Part shown: positions 16,851 to 23,781 of the stretch, one piece after another | Layout of the letters: each line of letters opens with the position of its first letter | How positions within the stretch are numbered: position 1 is the first letter of the stretch | Source: a virus | Strand: one strand, 5' to 3' | Length of the DNA stretch: 39,459 bases | Virus record (IMG/VR): IMGVR_UViG_3300028299_000354 | Location: 1-39,459 of that record | Made by a program: the position numbers and the translations under genes | The notes under the pieces: generated by a model | Seen by the model: only the letters and a program-made list of their open reading frames with translations | Databases searched by the model: none | Told to the model about the DNA's origin: nothing

Positions 16851-17252
16851 GTTTTCATATACTACATTACAATTATATTGTGCGTCTATCTCATAAATAG
16901 TTGTATAAACGGCATTTCTAATGTCTATCTGGCTAGCAAATACTGAACCACTTTTTGATACAAGATTTATGATATAAAACCCTGTTCTGTTTGTAGAAGA
17001 AATATGTCCTTTGTATAAAGGATTAGATTTGTTATTCTTTTTATCATAAATAAACATTCTTCTATTCAAATAAGTATCAATAAACTGATCATAGCTAACT
17101 AAGTTTCCAAAGAATGTTTTTCCATTATAACTAAAACTAAGTGTTAATCCTATTAAGCTATTTGTAAATTTAACTGGAATTCCACCAGATGTGATGCTGC
17201 TAACTTTGTTTGTATCAAAAACAAAGTTGATTGTGTCGATTTTAAAATACAT
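16848..17252 (-). CDS. Unknown 134-aa protein with its own promoter (moron)
   Basis: MYFKIDTINFVFDTNKVSSI..., predominantly beta-strand, with NGKTFFGNLVSYDQFIDTYLNRRMF-like and IYEIDAQYNCNVVYEN segments. No family recognised. Clear ribosome site (AAAAGGGGGTAATAAAATG). It stands between HNH and the candidate cos region with an extended -10 promoter directly upstream, so it is probably an independently expressed accessory gene. It could interact with the KAP gene on the other side of cos, but this is speculation. Confidence 0.65.
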   Translation of the reverse strand: MYFKIDTINFVFDTNKVSSITSGGIPVKFTNSLIGLTLSFSYNGKTFFGNLVSYDQFIDTYLNRRMFIYDKKNNKSNPLYKGHISSTNRTGFYIINLVSKSGSVFASQIDIRNAVYTTIYEIDAQYNCNVVYEN

Positions 17253-17275
17253 TTTATTACCCCCTTTTTATGCTA

Positions 17276-17284
17276 ATTATACCA
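17276..17284 (-). promoter_or_regulatory. Extended -10 promoter of the 134-aa gene
   Basis: TGGTATAAT on the minus strand, about 24 bases before the start codon and after the HNH stop. Same TGnTATAAT form as the other late-region insertions. Confidence 0.55.
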
Positions 17285-17307
17285 AATATAATCAATAAAA
17301 ACGAGGC

Positions 17308-17592
17308 TTATTTACGAATCATATCACCATTTGAATCGAATTCTATAGTAGGAGTAAAACGTTTGTGTTCTTTGTTATGGCAATCCTTACAGAGTAACTC
17401 TAAGTTTTCTTGATTGATGCTAATAGAAGCATCTCTGACATTATCAATTGTTAATCGTTTCTTATGATGTACTTCTTCACCTAATTTACCACAACGTTCA
17501 CATAGTCCGTTGACTTCACGTATCTTGATTTCTCTTGCTACTGCCCAGACACTAGACTTATAGAAATTGTGGATCACCTTAGGTTTTCGCAT
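17308..17592 (-). CDS. HNH endonuclease, packaging-associated
   Basis: 94 residues with CERCGKLGEEVHHKKRL (CxxC plus HH) and NLELLCKDCHNKEHKRF (LCxxCHNxxH): the zinc-binding HNH fold. Such small HNH proteins adjacent to terminase genes assist cos cleavage in HK97-type phages (established). The start overlaps the end of metK by 14 bases. It is a freestanding helper, not a homing nuclease. Confidence 0.9.
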   Translation of the reverse strand: MRKPKVIHNFYKSSVWAVAREIKIREVNGLCERCGKLGEEVHHKKRLTIDNVRDASISINQENLELLCKDCHNKEHKRFTPTIEFDSNGDMIRK

Positions 17593-18709
17593 ATAGTTCT
17601 CTTAGTTGATTAATCTTATCATCTACATGTTCCCAACGAACAGGAAGTTCTTCTCTACCAAAGTGTCCATAAGCAGCTAATTCTTTGAACTTGACTTTAT
17701 CCAATTCAAGTTCTTTTCTTATATTTTCAGGTTTAAAGTTAAAAACATAATTAACCAATGATGTGATTTCGTCATCATCTGTAACACCAGTATCGAATGT
17801 ATTAACAAGTACACTTACAGGCTTTGCTACTCCTATTACATATCCTAAGCTAACTTCGCAATGTGTGGCCAAACCTGCCCCTACAACGGCTTTTGCAACG
17901 TATCTGGCATAATAAGCCGCACTGCGATCAACCTTGCTTACGTCCTTACCAGAGAAAGCTCCTCCGCCATGTCTTGCATAGCCACCATAAGTATCAACAA
18001 TGATTTTTCTACCGGTTAATCCAGAGTCTGCATATGGTCCACCTATTACAAACTCTCCAGTAGGATTGATAAGAATTTCTGCTTCAACTAATGTATCAAA
18101 GTCAAAGACCTTTGTTAATACTTCATTGATTATGATATCTTCAATAAACTCTCTATCAAGACCTGGTTTTGTTTGTGCTGAAACAACGATTGTTTGAACT
18201 TTCACTGGTTTTCCATCTTCATAACCTACAGACACTTGGCATTTACCATCAGGTCCAAAGATGTGAGCGTATTTCTCTTTTCGAATCTTATCCACTTCTT
18301 TTGATATTTGATGTGCGTACATAATTGGTAGAGGCATGAATTCTTGTGTTTCATTACAAGCATAACCAAACATGATCCCTTGATCGCCTGCACCTTGTTC
18401 TTTGCTGTCATTTGAATCAACACCAAGTGCGATATTTGGTGACTGCTTACTTATCTTTTCAAGTACAACAAATTTCTCATCATAACCAATCTGTTTTATT
18501 GTATCTTTTGCTATTTGAGAATAATTGACAATCGCAGTGGTTGTTACTTCTCCAAATACAAAAATTAAATCATCTTTGATTGCTGTTTCAACTGCCACGC
18601 GTGCATTCTTATCTTGCTCTAATATTGCATCTAAAATTGCATCACTGATTTGATCGCATACCTTATCAGGATGTCCACTAAATACTGATTCACTCGTTAC
18701 TATTTTCAT
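17579..18709 (-). CDS. metK: S-adenosylmethionine synthetase (phage-borne)
   Basis: 376 residues, full length for MetK (usually ~380-400). Makes SAM from ATP and methionine. Motifs: FSGHPDKVCDQISDAI (HPDK at 13-16), GAGDQGIMFGYA, the GGGAFSGKDVSKVDRSAAY loop that binds phosphate, and GRKIIVDTYGGYARHGGG. Nothing suggests inactivation. The start ATG 18709 has AGGAGAGTGAAGAT. It lies in the phage early-late region with a DNA methyltransferase 2 genes upstream, so a role in feeding phage methylation is plausible. A strong terminator precedes it (18734-18757), so its transcription depends on readthrough. Confidence 0.95.
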   Translation of the reverse strand: MKIVTSESVFSGHPDKVCDQISDAILDAILEQDKNARVAVETAIKDDLIFVFGEVTTTAIVNYSQIAKDTIKQIGYDEKFVVLEKISKQSPNIALGVDSNDSKEQGAGDQGIMFGYACNETQEFMPLPIMYAHQISKEVDKIRKEKYAHIFGPDGKCQVSVGYEDGKPVKVQTIVVSAQTKPGLDREFIEDIIINEVLTKVFDFDTLVEAEILINPTGEFVIGGPYADSGLTGRKIIVDTYGGYARHGGGAFSGKDVSKVDRSAAYYARYVAKAVVGAGLATHCEVSLGYVIGVAKPVSVLVNTFDTGVTDDDEITSLVNYVFNFKPENIRKELELDKVKFKELAAYGHFGREELPVRWEHVDDKINQLRELYAKT

Positions 18710-18733
18710 ATCTTCACTCTCCTAAAATTAAGA

Positions 18734-18757
18734 TTAAAAAAAGGAGCCTTAGCTCCT
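18734..18757 (-). terminator. Intrinsic terminator between the DUF6329-like gene and metK
   Basis: Minus strand: AGGAGC-TAAG-GCTCCT perfect 6-bp hairpin followed by seven T residues; the stem includes the stop codon of the preceding gene. No SAM-riboswitch-like leader fits in the ~25 bases before metK. Confidence 0.8.
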
Positions 18758-19048
18758 AATTGATGTTTTTGGTAAATATGCTGTGTACCTTGCGTAATGA
18801 TATCCTTCGCTTTCAACAAGGATTCCAAAGTCATGCTGTTCCGATGTTACTAAGATGCAGTGGAATGTTCCTTCATTATCACAATACATTAATTCAATAT
18901 TTTCTTTAATGAAATCATAATCGTCTAATGGATTCTTTATGAAGGTTTCAAATAAGTCAGGTTCTATCAATACTTCTTTTTCAATCACAAACTCATCTTG
19001 TGGAATGAGTTCGTAGTTCACTGCTTTTCTAATAAAGTTTGCTTTCAT
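18749..19048 (-). CDS. DUF6329-like small phage protein
   Basis: 99 residues from ATG 19048 (MKANFIRKAVNYELIPQDEF...); GGGAG lies 9 bases before it and it overlaps the upstream stop as ATGA, which decides against the longer start at 19096. It resembles a small family seen beside phage metK/methyltransferase genes (DUF6329, by memory). The rest is acidic with ESEGYHYARYTAYLPK near the end. Function unknown. Confidence 0.7.
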   Translation of the reverse strand: MKANFIRKAVNYELIPQDEFVIEKEVLIEPDLFETFIKNPLDDYDFIKENIELMYCDNEGTFHCILVTSEQHDFGILVESEGYHYARYTAYLPKTSIRS

Positions 19049-19422
19049 TGTGTAATCTCCCATGCTGTATAAACTGATCTGTAAGTACAGTCCCATGTAT
19101 CAAGAATCACTCCATCGATGCAAGTTGTAATGTGTCCAGCCATTTTTAAGATGTAAGTTCCCTTTGGATGTAGTTCTGTAAAATCAGATCCTTTAATTCT
19201 TGGTTCACCCTTAACTGCTTTGAATATCAGTCTTGGGTTACTTTCTAAATACTTATACAAAAACAGTGTGTCTTTGTATCCGGAAAATCCTAACTCGCGT
19301 TTCTTTTGATTTAATTCTCTTCGACATTCTAAGTAATCTTTGTTGGTTGCTGTTGCGATTGCTCTAACAACACAATCTCCTGTTTTGATTCCTTTTGGAT
19401 GTGCATTAAACTCTTTGAACAT
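19045..19422 (-). CDS. Papain-like cysteine peptidase fold protein
   Basis: 125 residues. KTGDCVVRAIATATN (Cys17), GTYILKMAGHITTCIDG (His ~98) and VILDTWDC (Asp ~108) form the Cys-His-Asp order of small papain/transglutaminase-like phage proteins of unknown substrate. It is the first gene after a phage promoter-like block (19450-19489) with CTAAAGGAG before the start. It is coupled to the next gene by ATGA. Catalysis is not proven; a host-protein-processing role is a guess. Confidence 0.65.
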   Translation of the reverse strand: MFKEFNAHPKGIKTGDCVVRAIATATNKDYLECRRELNQKKRELGFSGYKDTLFLYKYLESNPRLIFKAVKGEPRIKGSDFTELHPKGTYILKMAGHITTCIDGVILDTWDCTYRSVYTAWEITQ

Positions 19423-19449
19423 TCTTTTAGTCTCCTTTAGTATAATTTT

Positions 19450-19489
19450 GTTACTCTATATATCACTCTAAAGGCACTAAATAGCAAGT
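19450..19489 (-). promoter_or_regulatory. Promoter-like conserved block A (shared with the serine recombinase leader)
   Basis: Minus-strand ACTTGCTATTTAGTGC... followed by GAGTGATATATAGAGTAAC. It matches 35 of 40 positions, without gaps, the plus-strand block at 35341-35380 before the first serine recombinase. It has an AGTG...AGTG repeat one helical turn apart followed by a TATATA element, suggesting a shared activator-dependent promoter. Confidence 0.5.
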
Positions 19490-19499
19490 TATATTTTTA

Positions 19500-20702
19500 C
19501 TATAGTAACAAATTCTCGAACAATTCATAATGGCTCAATGGAGACCTTTTTCCGTTTCTGATTAAATAGCAATCCTTTATCGATTCACTATGTCTAATAT
19601 ATCTTTTTACGATAACATCAACAAATCTTTCATCAAGCTCCATTAAACAACTTTTACGATCCAATTGATCAGCTGCGATCAAAGTTGAACCAGACCCACC
19701 AAATAGATCTAGAATTGTTTCATGTCTTCTGCTGGAGTTTGAGATTGCTTTTCCTACAAGCTCTAAAGGTTTCATTGTTGGATGTTCTTCATTCTTTCTG
19801 GGTTTGTTGTATTCCCAGATTGTATCTTGAGAACGATCATCTATAAAGAAATGAGCTGCGCCTTCTCTCCATCCATAAAGAATAGGTTCATGTCTCCAGT
19901 GATAATCTTGTCTTCCCAGTACTAAAGCATTTTTAACCCAAATCAAACATTCAGCTAGTTTATATCCAGCATTCTTGAATGCATTCCTAAAGTTAAGTCC
20001 TTCAGTATCCGCGTGACAAACATAAATTGCTCCACCTGGTTTCGTATGCTCAAACATATTCTTGAATGCATCGTATAAAAAAAGATAGAAGCTATTATCT
20101 TCCATCTTATCGTTTTTGATTTTACCTGCAGTTCCTTCATAATCCACATTATAAGGTGGATCTGTAAAGACCATGTCCATCGTTTGGTTATCTACTAACT
20201 TATTTACATCTTCGCTATTTGTTGAATCCCCACACATAACTCGGTGATTACCAATGATATAGACATCACCTGGTTCACTGAAAGGAACTTCTGGAATCTC
20301 ATCATCTATATCAAAATCGTCATCACAAGCATTATCCGGAAGTAACTCTTCTAATTCCTCAAATCCAAATTGAAGCATATCCATATTAATAAAGGAAAGC
20401 TCTTCTTCCAGTTTTGAGAAATCCCAAGTCGCAAGTTCAGCAGTCTTGTTATCTGCTAATCGAAAAGCTTTGATTTGCTCGTCATTTAAGTCATCAGCAA
20501 TAATACATGGGACCTCTTTCAAATCAAGCGACACAGCGGCTTTTAAGCGCGTGTGTCCGGCAATAATAACATTGTCTTTCGTTATTACAATAGGAACCTT
20601 AAATCCAAACTCTTTAATTGAATTAGCTACTGACTGTACAGCCTCATCATTATTCCTTGGATTATTCTCATATACAATTAAATCTTTACTCTTCTTCATC
20701 AT
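19500..20702 (-). CDS. ParB-like domain / DNA adenine or cytosine-N4 methyltransferase
   Basis: About 400 residues. The N-terminal ~100 residues are a ParB/Srx-type nuclease-like domain (ENNPRNNDEAVQSVANSI, then GHTRLKAA). The methyltransferase follows: catalytic TDPPYNVDYEG (DPPY near 181-184) and SAM-binding DLFGGSGST near 332-340, in the order of the beta-type amino-methyltransferases. It likely methylates A-N6 or C-N4 in DNA, protecting phage DNA. The start is uncertain: ATG 20702 or 20699 best match the family N-terminus; 20735 is the longest. It overlaps the HTH gene's end. Confidence 0.9.
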   Translation of the reverse strand: MMKKSKDLIVYENNPRNNDEAVQSVANSIKEFGFKVPIVITKDNVIIAGHTRLKAAVSLDLKEVPCIIADDLNDEQIKAFRLADNKTAELATWDFSKLEEELSFINMDMLQFGFEELEELLPDNACDDDFDIDDEIPEVPFSEPGDVYIIGNHRVMCGDSTNSEDVNKLVDNQTMDMVFTDPPYNVDYEGTAGKIKNDKMEDNSFYLFLYDAFKNMFEHTKPGGAIYVCHADTEGLNFRNAFKNAGYKLAECLIWVKNALVLGRQDYHWRHEPILYGWREGAAHFFIDDRSQDTIWEYNKPRKNEEHPTMKPLELVGKAISNSSRRHETILDLFGGSGSTLIAADQLDRKSCLMELDERFVDVIVKRYIRHSESIKDCYLIRNGKRSPLSHYELFENLLL

Positions 20703-21171
20703 CACTAGCATTTGTCCAATCATCCTCTTTTGCATTCAGTCTTTTTTCCATCAAATCTAATTCACGTTTCTTTTCGTTATATTCTCGGCCAAAGTTAGTA
20801 ATTAGAAGATATCTTATTGCCTTGTAGTCTGGTCTCTCTTTTTTGGTATGTTTTTCAATTCTCTCTTTTCTTTTACCATTTCCATCTTTTTCAATATTGG
20901 TTTTGGTATCTTCTGAGAATGCACCGATAGCAAGCTGATACATCGAATCTAACAAATTCTTCTTCAAACCTTCTTTTCCTTTATAGATGGCTTCTTTAAT
21001 CTTAGGATGCTTTCTTTTTAACCCTATAAAAGTCTTCTCGCTAATTCCTAAGGATTCAGCAAGATCCCGTTGATTTATTCTTTTAGATGCTAGTTCTTCT
21101 ATTTCCTTTAATTTCTTTTTTAGAACTCCATCTTTTTCCCATTGCTGGTATGAATCTAGTAGTTTTGGCAT
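20686..21171 (-). CDS. Helix-turn-helix DNA-binding protein (phBC6A51/small-terminase-like HTH)
   Basis: 161 residues. INQRDLAESLGISEKTFIGLKRKHPKIKE (about 32-60) is an HTH, after a charged N-terminal helix; the C-terminal third is highly charged (KRKERIEKHTKKERPDYKA; ending NASDDEEE). It resembles HTH proteins annotated as phBC6A51-type or as small-terminase-like in phages. First gene of the segment leading to late genes, with GAGGTG ribosome site and a CTATTTAGTGC motif upstream. It may be a regulator; DNA target unknown. Confidence 0.65.
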   Translation of the reverse strand: MPKLLDSYQQWEKDGVLKKKLKEIEELASKRINQRDLAESLGISEKTFIGLKRKHPKIKEAIYKGKEGLKKNLLDSMYQLAIGAFSEDTKTNIEKDGNGKRKERIEKHTKKERPDYKAIRYLLITNFGREYNEKKRELDLMEKRLNAKEDDWTNASDDEEE

Positions 21172-21195
21172 TGGCTAATCACCTCATTGTTTCTC

Positions 21196-21210
21196 GCACT
21201 AAATAGTCAA
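21196..21210 (-). promoter_or_regulatory. Partial copy (C) of the CTATTTAGTGC motif before the HTH gene
   Basis: Minus-strand TTGACTATTTAGTGC shares the 11-base core CTATTTAGTGC with block A; its 3' half (GAGTGA...TATATA) is missing. A weak promoter or an operator for the same activator is possible. Confidence 0.35.
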
Positions 21211-21251
21211 AACTGAAGTTATTCAATATTCGAGCCCTACAAATCTTTCTG

Positions 21252-21286
21252 CAAAAGAAAAAGGAACTCAGTGATCTGAATTCCTG
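21252..21286 (-). terminator. Intrinsic terminator upstream of the HTH/methyltransferase operon
   Basis: Minus strand: AGGAATTCAG-ATCA-CTGAGTTCCT, ten base pairs with one G-U, then TTTTCTTTT. It stops transcripts coming from the secreted/membrane protein cassette. Confidence 0.85.
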
Positions 21287-21411
21287 TTACTTCTAGGCTT
21301 CGTTTTAGCCAGTACTCCACGATACTTTGAGTCTATCAAAATCCGCAAGTTTTGTCTACAAGCTTTTAGCACAATTTTCTTGGTATAGTGCCTTTTAGGC
21401 TATATCACTTA
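21287..21411 (-). ncRNA. Possible structured leader/ncRNA before the terminator (speculative)
   Basis: No gene here. On the minus strand it contains hairpins TACTGGCT...AGCCTAGAAGTA (21288-21314) and a bulged TATAGCC/GGC-TATA stem (21384-21404), directly between repeat E1 and the terminator at 21252-21286. Together they could be one ~240-nt RNA ending at the terminator. No known RNA family is recognised. Confidence 0.3.
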
Positions 21412-21414
21412 CAT

Positions 21415-21493
21415 ACATAATCAAGTATAGTTCTGATACTCTTATTGATTACTTGTGTGTATGTTTGTGCTTCCGTTCACAAGTATTACTGGT
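21415..21493 (-). repeat. Structured repeat E1 (79 bp), copy at the late-operon side
   Basis: 79 bp matching E2 (23655-23733) at 75 positions; homology continues more loosely to ~21393. On the plus strand it holds two nested hairpins: TAATCAA...TTGATTA with AGTAT...ATACT inside, and ACTTGTG...CACAAGT with CCGTT in the loop, ending ATTACTGGT. On the minus strand it begins at ACCAGTAATAC, overlapping the stop of the membrane protein. Confidence 0.85.
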
Positions 21494-21977
21494 GGTCAGA
21501 AAAAATCTTTTTCAACAAAAAGGAATAAACTATTATTGATGCAAAGGTAATAAATAGATACACATCCATTCTTGATGTTAGATATAGACCTAATGGGATC
21601 AAAATTATCGTTAATCCAATCAAATCGCGAATCTTGACTCCTTGTTTATCCTTAAATAATACTTTAAAAAGCCCCATTAAGCTTAATCCTAATTGAGATA
21701 ATATTAATACCATCATGAATATAGGTAAGATAAAACTTTGTTCATCAACAGGTAAATTGATTTGTTGAATACCAATTGTCAATAAAACTCCAAACAATAG
21801 ATAATTAAGTGAAAACACAATTTGGAAAACCACATTTGTTTTTTTATATCCCACAAATACAGAGATTATTATTGTGTTAAAAAATACACAAAGGACACTC
21901 GTATATGTGTATAATCCGCCAATAAAAATAACCATAAGTGTGATCAAAAACGACAGCAATGCTAGTATTCTGTTCAT
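21486..21977 (-). CDS. Small integral membrane protein of the E1-E2 cassette
   Basis: 163 residues, about five transmembrane segments (residues ~5-25, 30-45, 52-72, 83-105, 120-150), with basic cytoplasmic loops (KDKQGVKIRD). No signal-peptidase site. Start ATG 21977 has GGAGATAATAGA. It follows the secreted protein by 25 bp, so the two are one operon. The family is not recognised; an exclusion or transporter-like role is possible. Its last codons are part of repeat E1. Confidence 0.6.
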   Translation of the reverse strand: MNRILALLSFLITLMVIFIGGLYTYTSVLCVFFNTIIISVFVGYKKTNVVFQIVFSLNYLLFGVLLTIGIQQINLPVDEQSFILPIFMMVLILSQLGLSLMGLFKVLFKDKQGVKIRDLIGLTIILIPLGLYLTSRMDVYLFITFASIIVYSFLLKKIFSDHQ

Positions 21978-22002
21978 TCTATTATCTCCATTCTACTTTC
22001 TA

Positions 22003-23427
22003 TTAACCATAGTAATAAGGTCTAGATGCCATATTACAAATATAATCAATAAATAGATCAGCTAAGTAGCCTCTCAGTTCAACGTCTGGGAGTTCTCCTG
22101 CAAGTGGCCATGCACTACCTCTTAACAATCCATACCCTACATAAGTGCTACCCAAAATAATATAGTAATTTTTGTATGAATCATTATCCGGTAAAACATC
22201 CATATTGAAATATACTTCTTGCTTAAATTTTTCAATATCCGAAACTCCATGGTTATCTAGTTCAATAGTATCAATTACAGTTTTCAGAAACATTTTATAT
22301 CTATTTGGTAGGTATGAATCATCGTAGTTTATTAAATTATAATACGAGGAAAAAGCAACTGAAACCCTATCGTTCACATCATTATCCAAGTACGTAATTG
22401 CGATGTTCATTGCATCCACATCTGCCAAAAGATCATCTTCTGAAAAACCACAATTACTATATCCTACAAAGGAACAGAAATCAATATTAATATTCGAATA
22501 TCCTGAAGCAATGTCATAATAAGTTGGGAGATAATCTACATTTACATTTCTCATTATATCCCCCATTTGCTGTAGGTCTCCTCCCCATGAAACTATATCT
22601 CTGTTGTGGCTGTTCCCAAATGTTAAACTATTTCCAGTATTGTTATAGATTCCGTCTAAAGAAGCGAACAGGTGAATCAAATCAATGTAACTATTCACAT
22701 TGAATGGATCGACTAATTTATATTGCTTTAGTCCGTTATTATCATACTCTAATCCGTTTAAAAACTCATACTTTGAATATGCATCTCCATGCAATGCTTC
22801 ATTAAATAATGCCTTGTCATATAATGTGTCATTTGAATTTGTGGGGATAAAAGCAGAAAAATATTCACTTATCTCTAGTGCGTAACCGTCATGGTCATCA
22901 ACATATGCGATAAAGTCCTCATTGACACTTCCTGCTAATGCTCCCCATTTCCCTCCATACGCTTGAGAAGTATTTGCATATTCATTACTTGTTGATCTTA
23001 CAAACCCCAAAACACAATTTAACTCGTTCCCATCACATCCTGAATATTCATGTGCAAAATTATCTAATTCATTTAGTATAAATATCAAAGAATCAATATC
23101 ATTATATAGAGTCCTTTCAGTCACAATTTCATCAACATATTTATGGACATAATGGTAATACTTATAGGTTGATGGAAGTGGTATTATTCCAAAAAGGAAA
23201 TGTTTGACTTCAATTGTATAAACTGTTGCCCCTGTAGATTCAATAAAACTAACCATATCTTCATTTATATACACTTTTACTGTTGTCATAACCGGTTCAG
23301 TCACAGTATATGTTCCCATGTCGACAATACTATTTTGTAACGTCATATCTTGCGCGTTAACTCTTACAACTCCTGAAAATAATAGTGTGATAATCAATAA
23401 AAAAATAATGCCTATAATTTTCTTCAT
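22003..23427 (-). CDS. Secreted protein of unknown function (lysogenic-conversion candidate)
   Basis: 474 residues with a classical signal peptide: MKKIIGIIFLLIITLLFSG, then VVRVNAQD, with cleavage after NA-Q likely. The remainder is acidic, aromatic-rich and hydrophilic, with Cys pairs in CDGNELNC and CSFVGYSNC that could form disulfides, and a repeated-like DLIHLFASLDGIY / DIVSWGGDLQQMGDIM region. No catalytic motif recognised. It has a strong own promoter (23484-23512) and GGGAGGG ribosome site, so it is likely expressed in the lysogen. It resembles no phage morphogenesis protein; a toxin, adhesin or envelope role is a guess. Confidence 0.7.
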   Translation of the reverse strand: MKKIIGIIFLLIITLLFSGVVRVNAQDMTLQNSIVDMGTYTVTEPVMTTVKVYINEDMVSFIESTGATVYTIEVKHFLFGIIPLPSTYKYYHYVHKYVDEIVTERTLYNDIDSLIFILNELDNFAHEYSGCDGNELNCVLGFVRSTSNEYANTSQAYGGKWGALAGSVNEDFIAYVDDHDGYALEISEYFSAFIPTNSNDTLYDKALFNEALHGDAYSKYEFLNGLEYDNNGLKQYKLVDPFNVNSYIDLIHLFASLDGIYNNTGNSLTFGNSHNRDIVSWGGDLQQMGDIMRNVNVDYLPTYYDIASGYSNINIDFCSFVGYSNCGFSEDDLLADVDAMNIAITYLDNDVNDRVSVAFSSYYNLINYDDSYLPNRYKMFLKTVIDTIELDNHGVSDIEKFKQEVYFNMDVLPDNDSYKNYYIILGSTYVGYGLLRGSAWPLAGELPDVELRGYLADLFIDYICNMASRPYYYG

Positions 23428-23483
23428 TTAATTCCCTCCCTTAATTTAGTAGAACTAATATTAATTAGCTTCTAGTTCTCCTT

Positions 23484-23512
23484 ATTATATACTAGATGTA
23501 CAAATAAGTAAA
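23484..23512 (-). promoter_or_regulatory. Promoter of the secreted protein operon
   Basis: Minus strand TTTACT, 17-base spacer, TATAAT. About 56 bases before the start codon. Strong sigma-A type. Confidence 0.75.
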
Positions 23513-23654
23513 TAATCTTTATCCATTATTTCATAATGATAGTTGGAAAACTAATTCTATCAATCATACCATAAATTAATTTCCTATAACCCTTTTACGA
23601 TTTTTGACATGATAATATTTCAATATTGGACTTTTTTAGGTATATCATTTAAGA

Positions 23655-23733
23655 ACATAATCAAGTATAGTTCTGATACTGTTATTGATTACTTGTGTGT
23701 ATGTCTGTGCTACCGTTCACAAGGATTACTGGT
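23655..23733 (-). repeat. Structured repeat E2 (79 bp) before the secreted/membrane cassette
   Basis: Second copy of E1, in the same orientation (75/79 identical). The 355-bp gap 23428-23781 otherwise holds only the promoter at 23484-23512 and an A+T-rich stretch with no other feature seen. The four differences from E1 include the base after CACAAG, which breaks the outermost pair of the second hairpin. Confidence 0.85.
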
Positions 23734-23781
23734 AACATATCATAAAAATTATGTTAATAGTTTATTTATTTGTTGATATAC

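Noticed and set aside
18710-18733. SAM riboswitch before metK
   Set aside because: Only about 25 bases separate the terminator from the start codon and no SAM-binding helix arrangement is visible.
21415-23733. Insertion sequence bounded by E1 and E2
   Set aside because: The genes between are a secreted protein and a membrane protein, no transposase and no target-site duplication.
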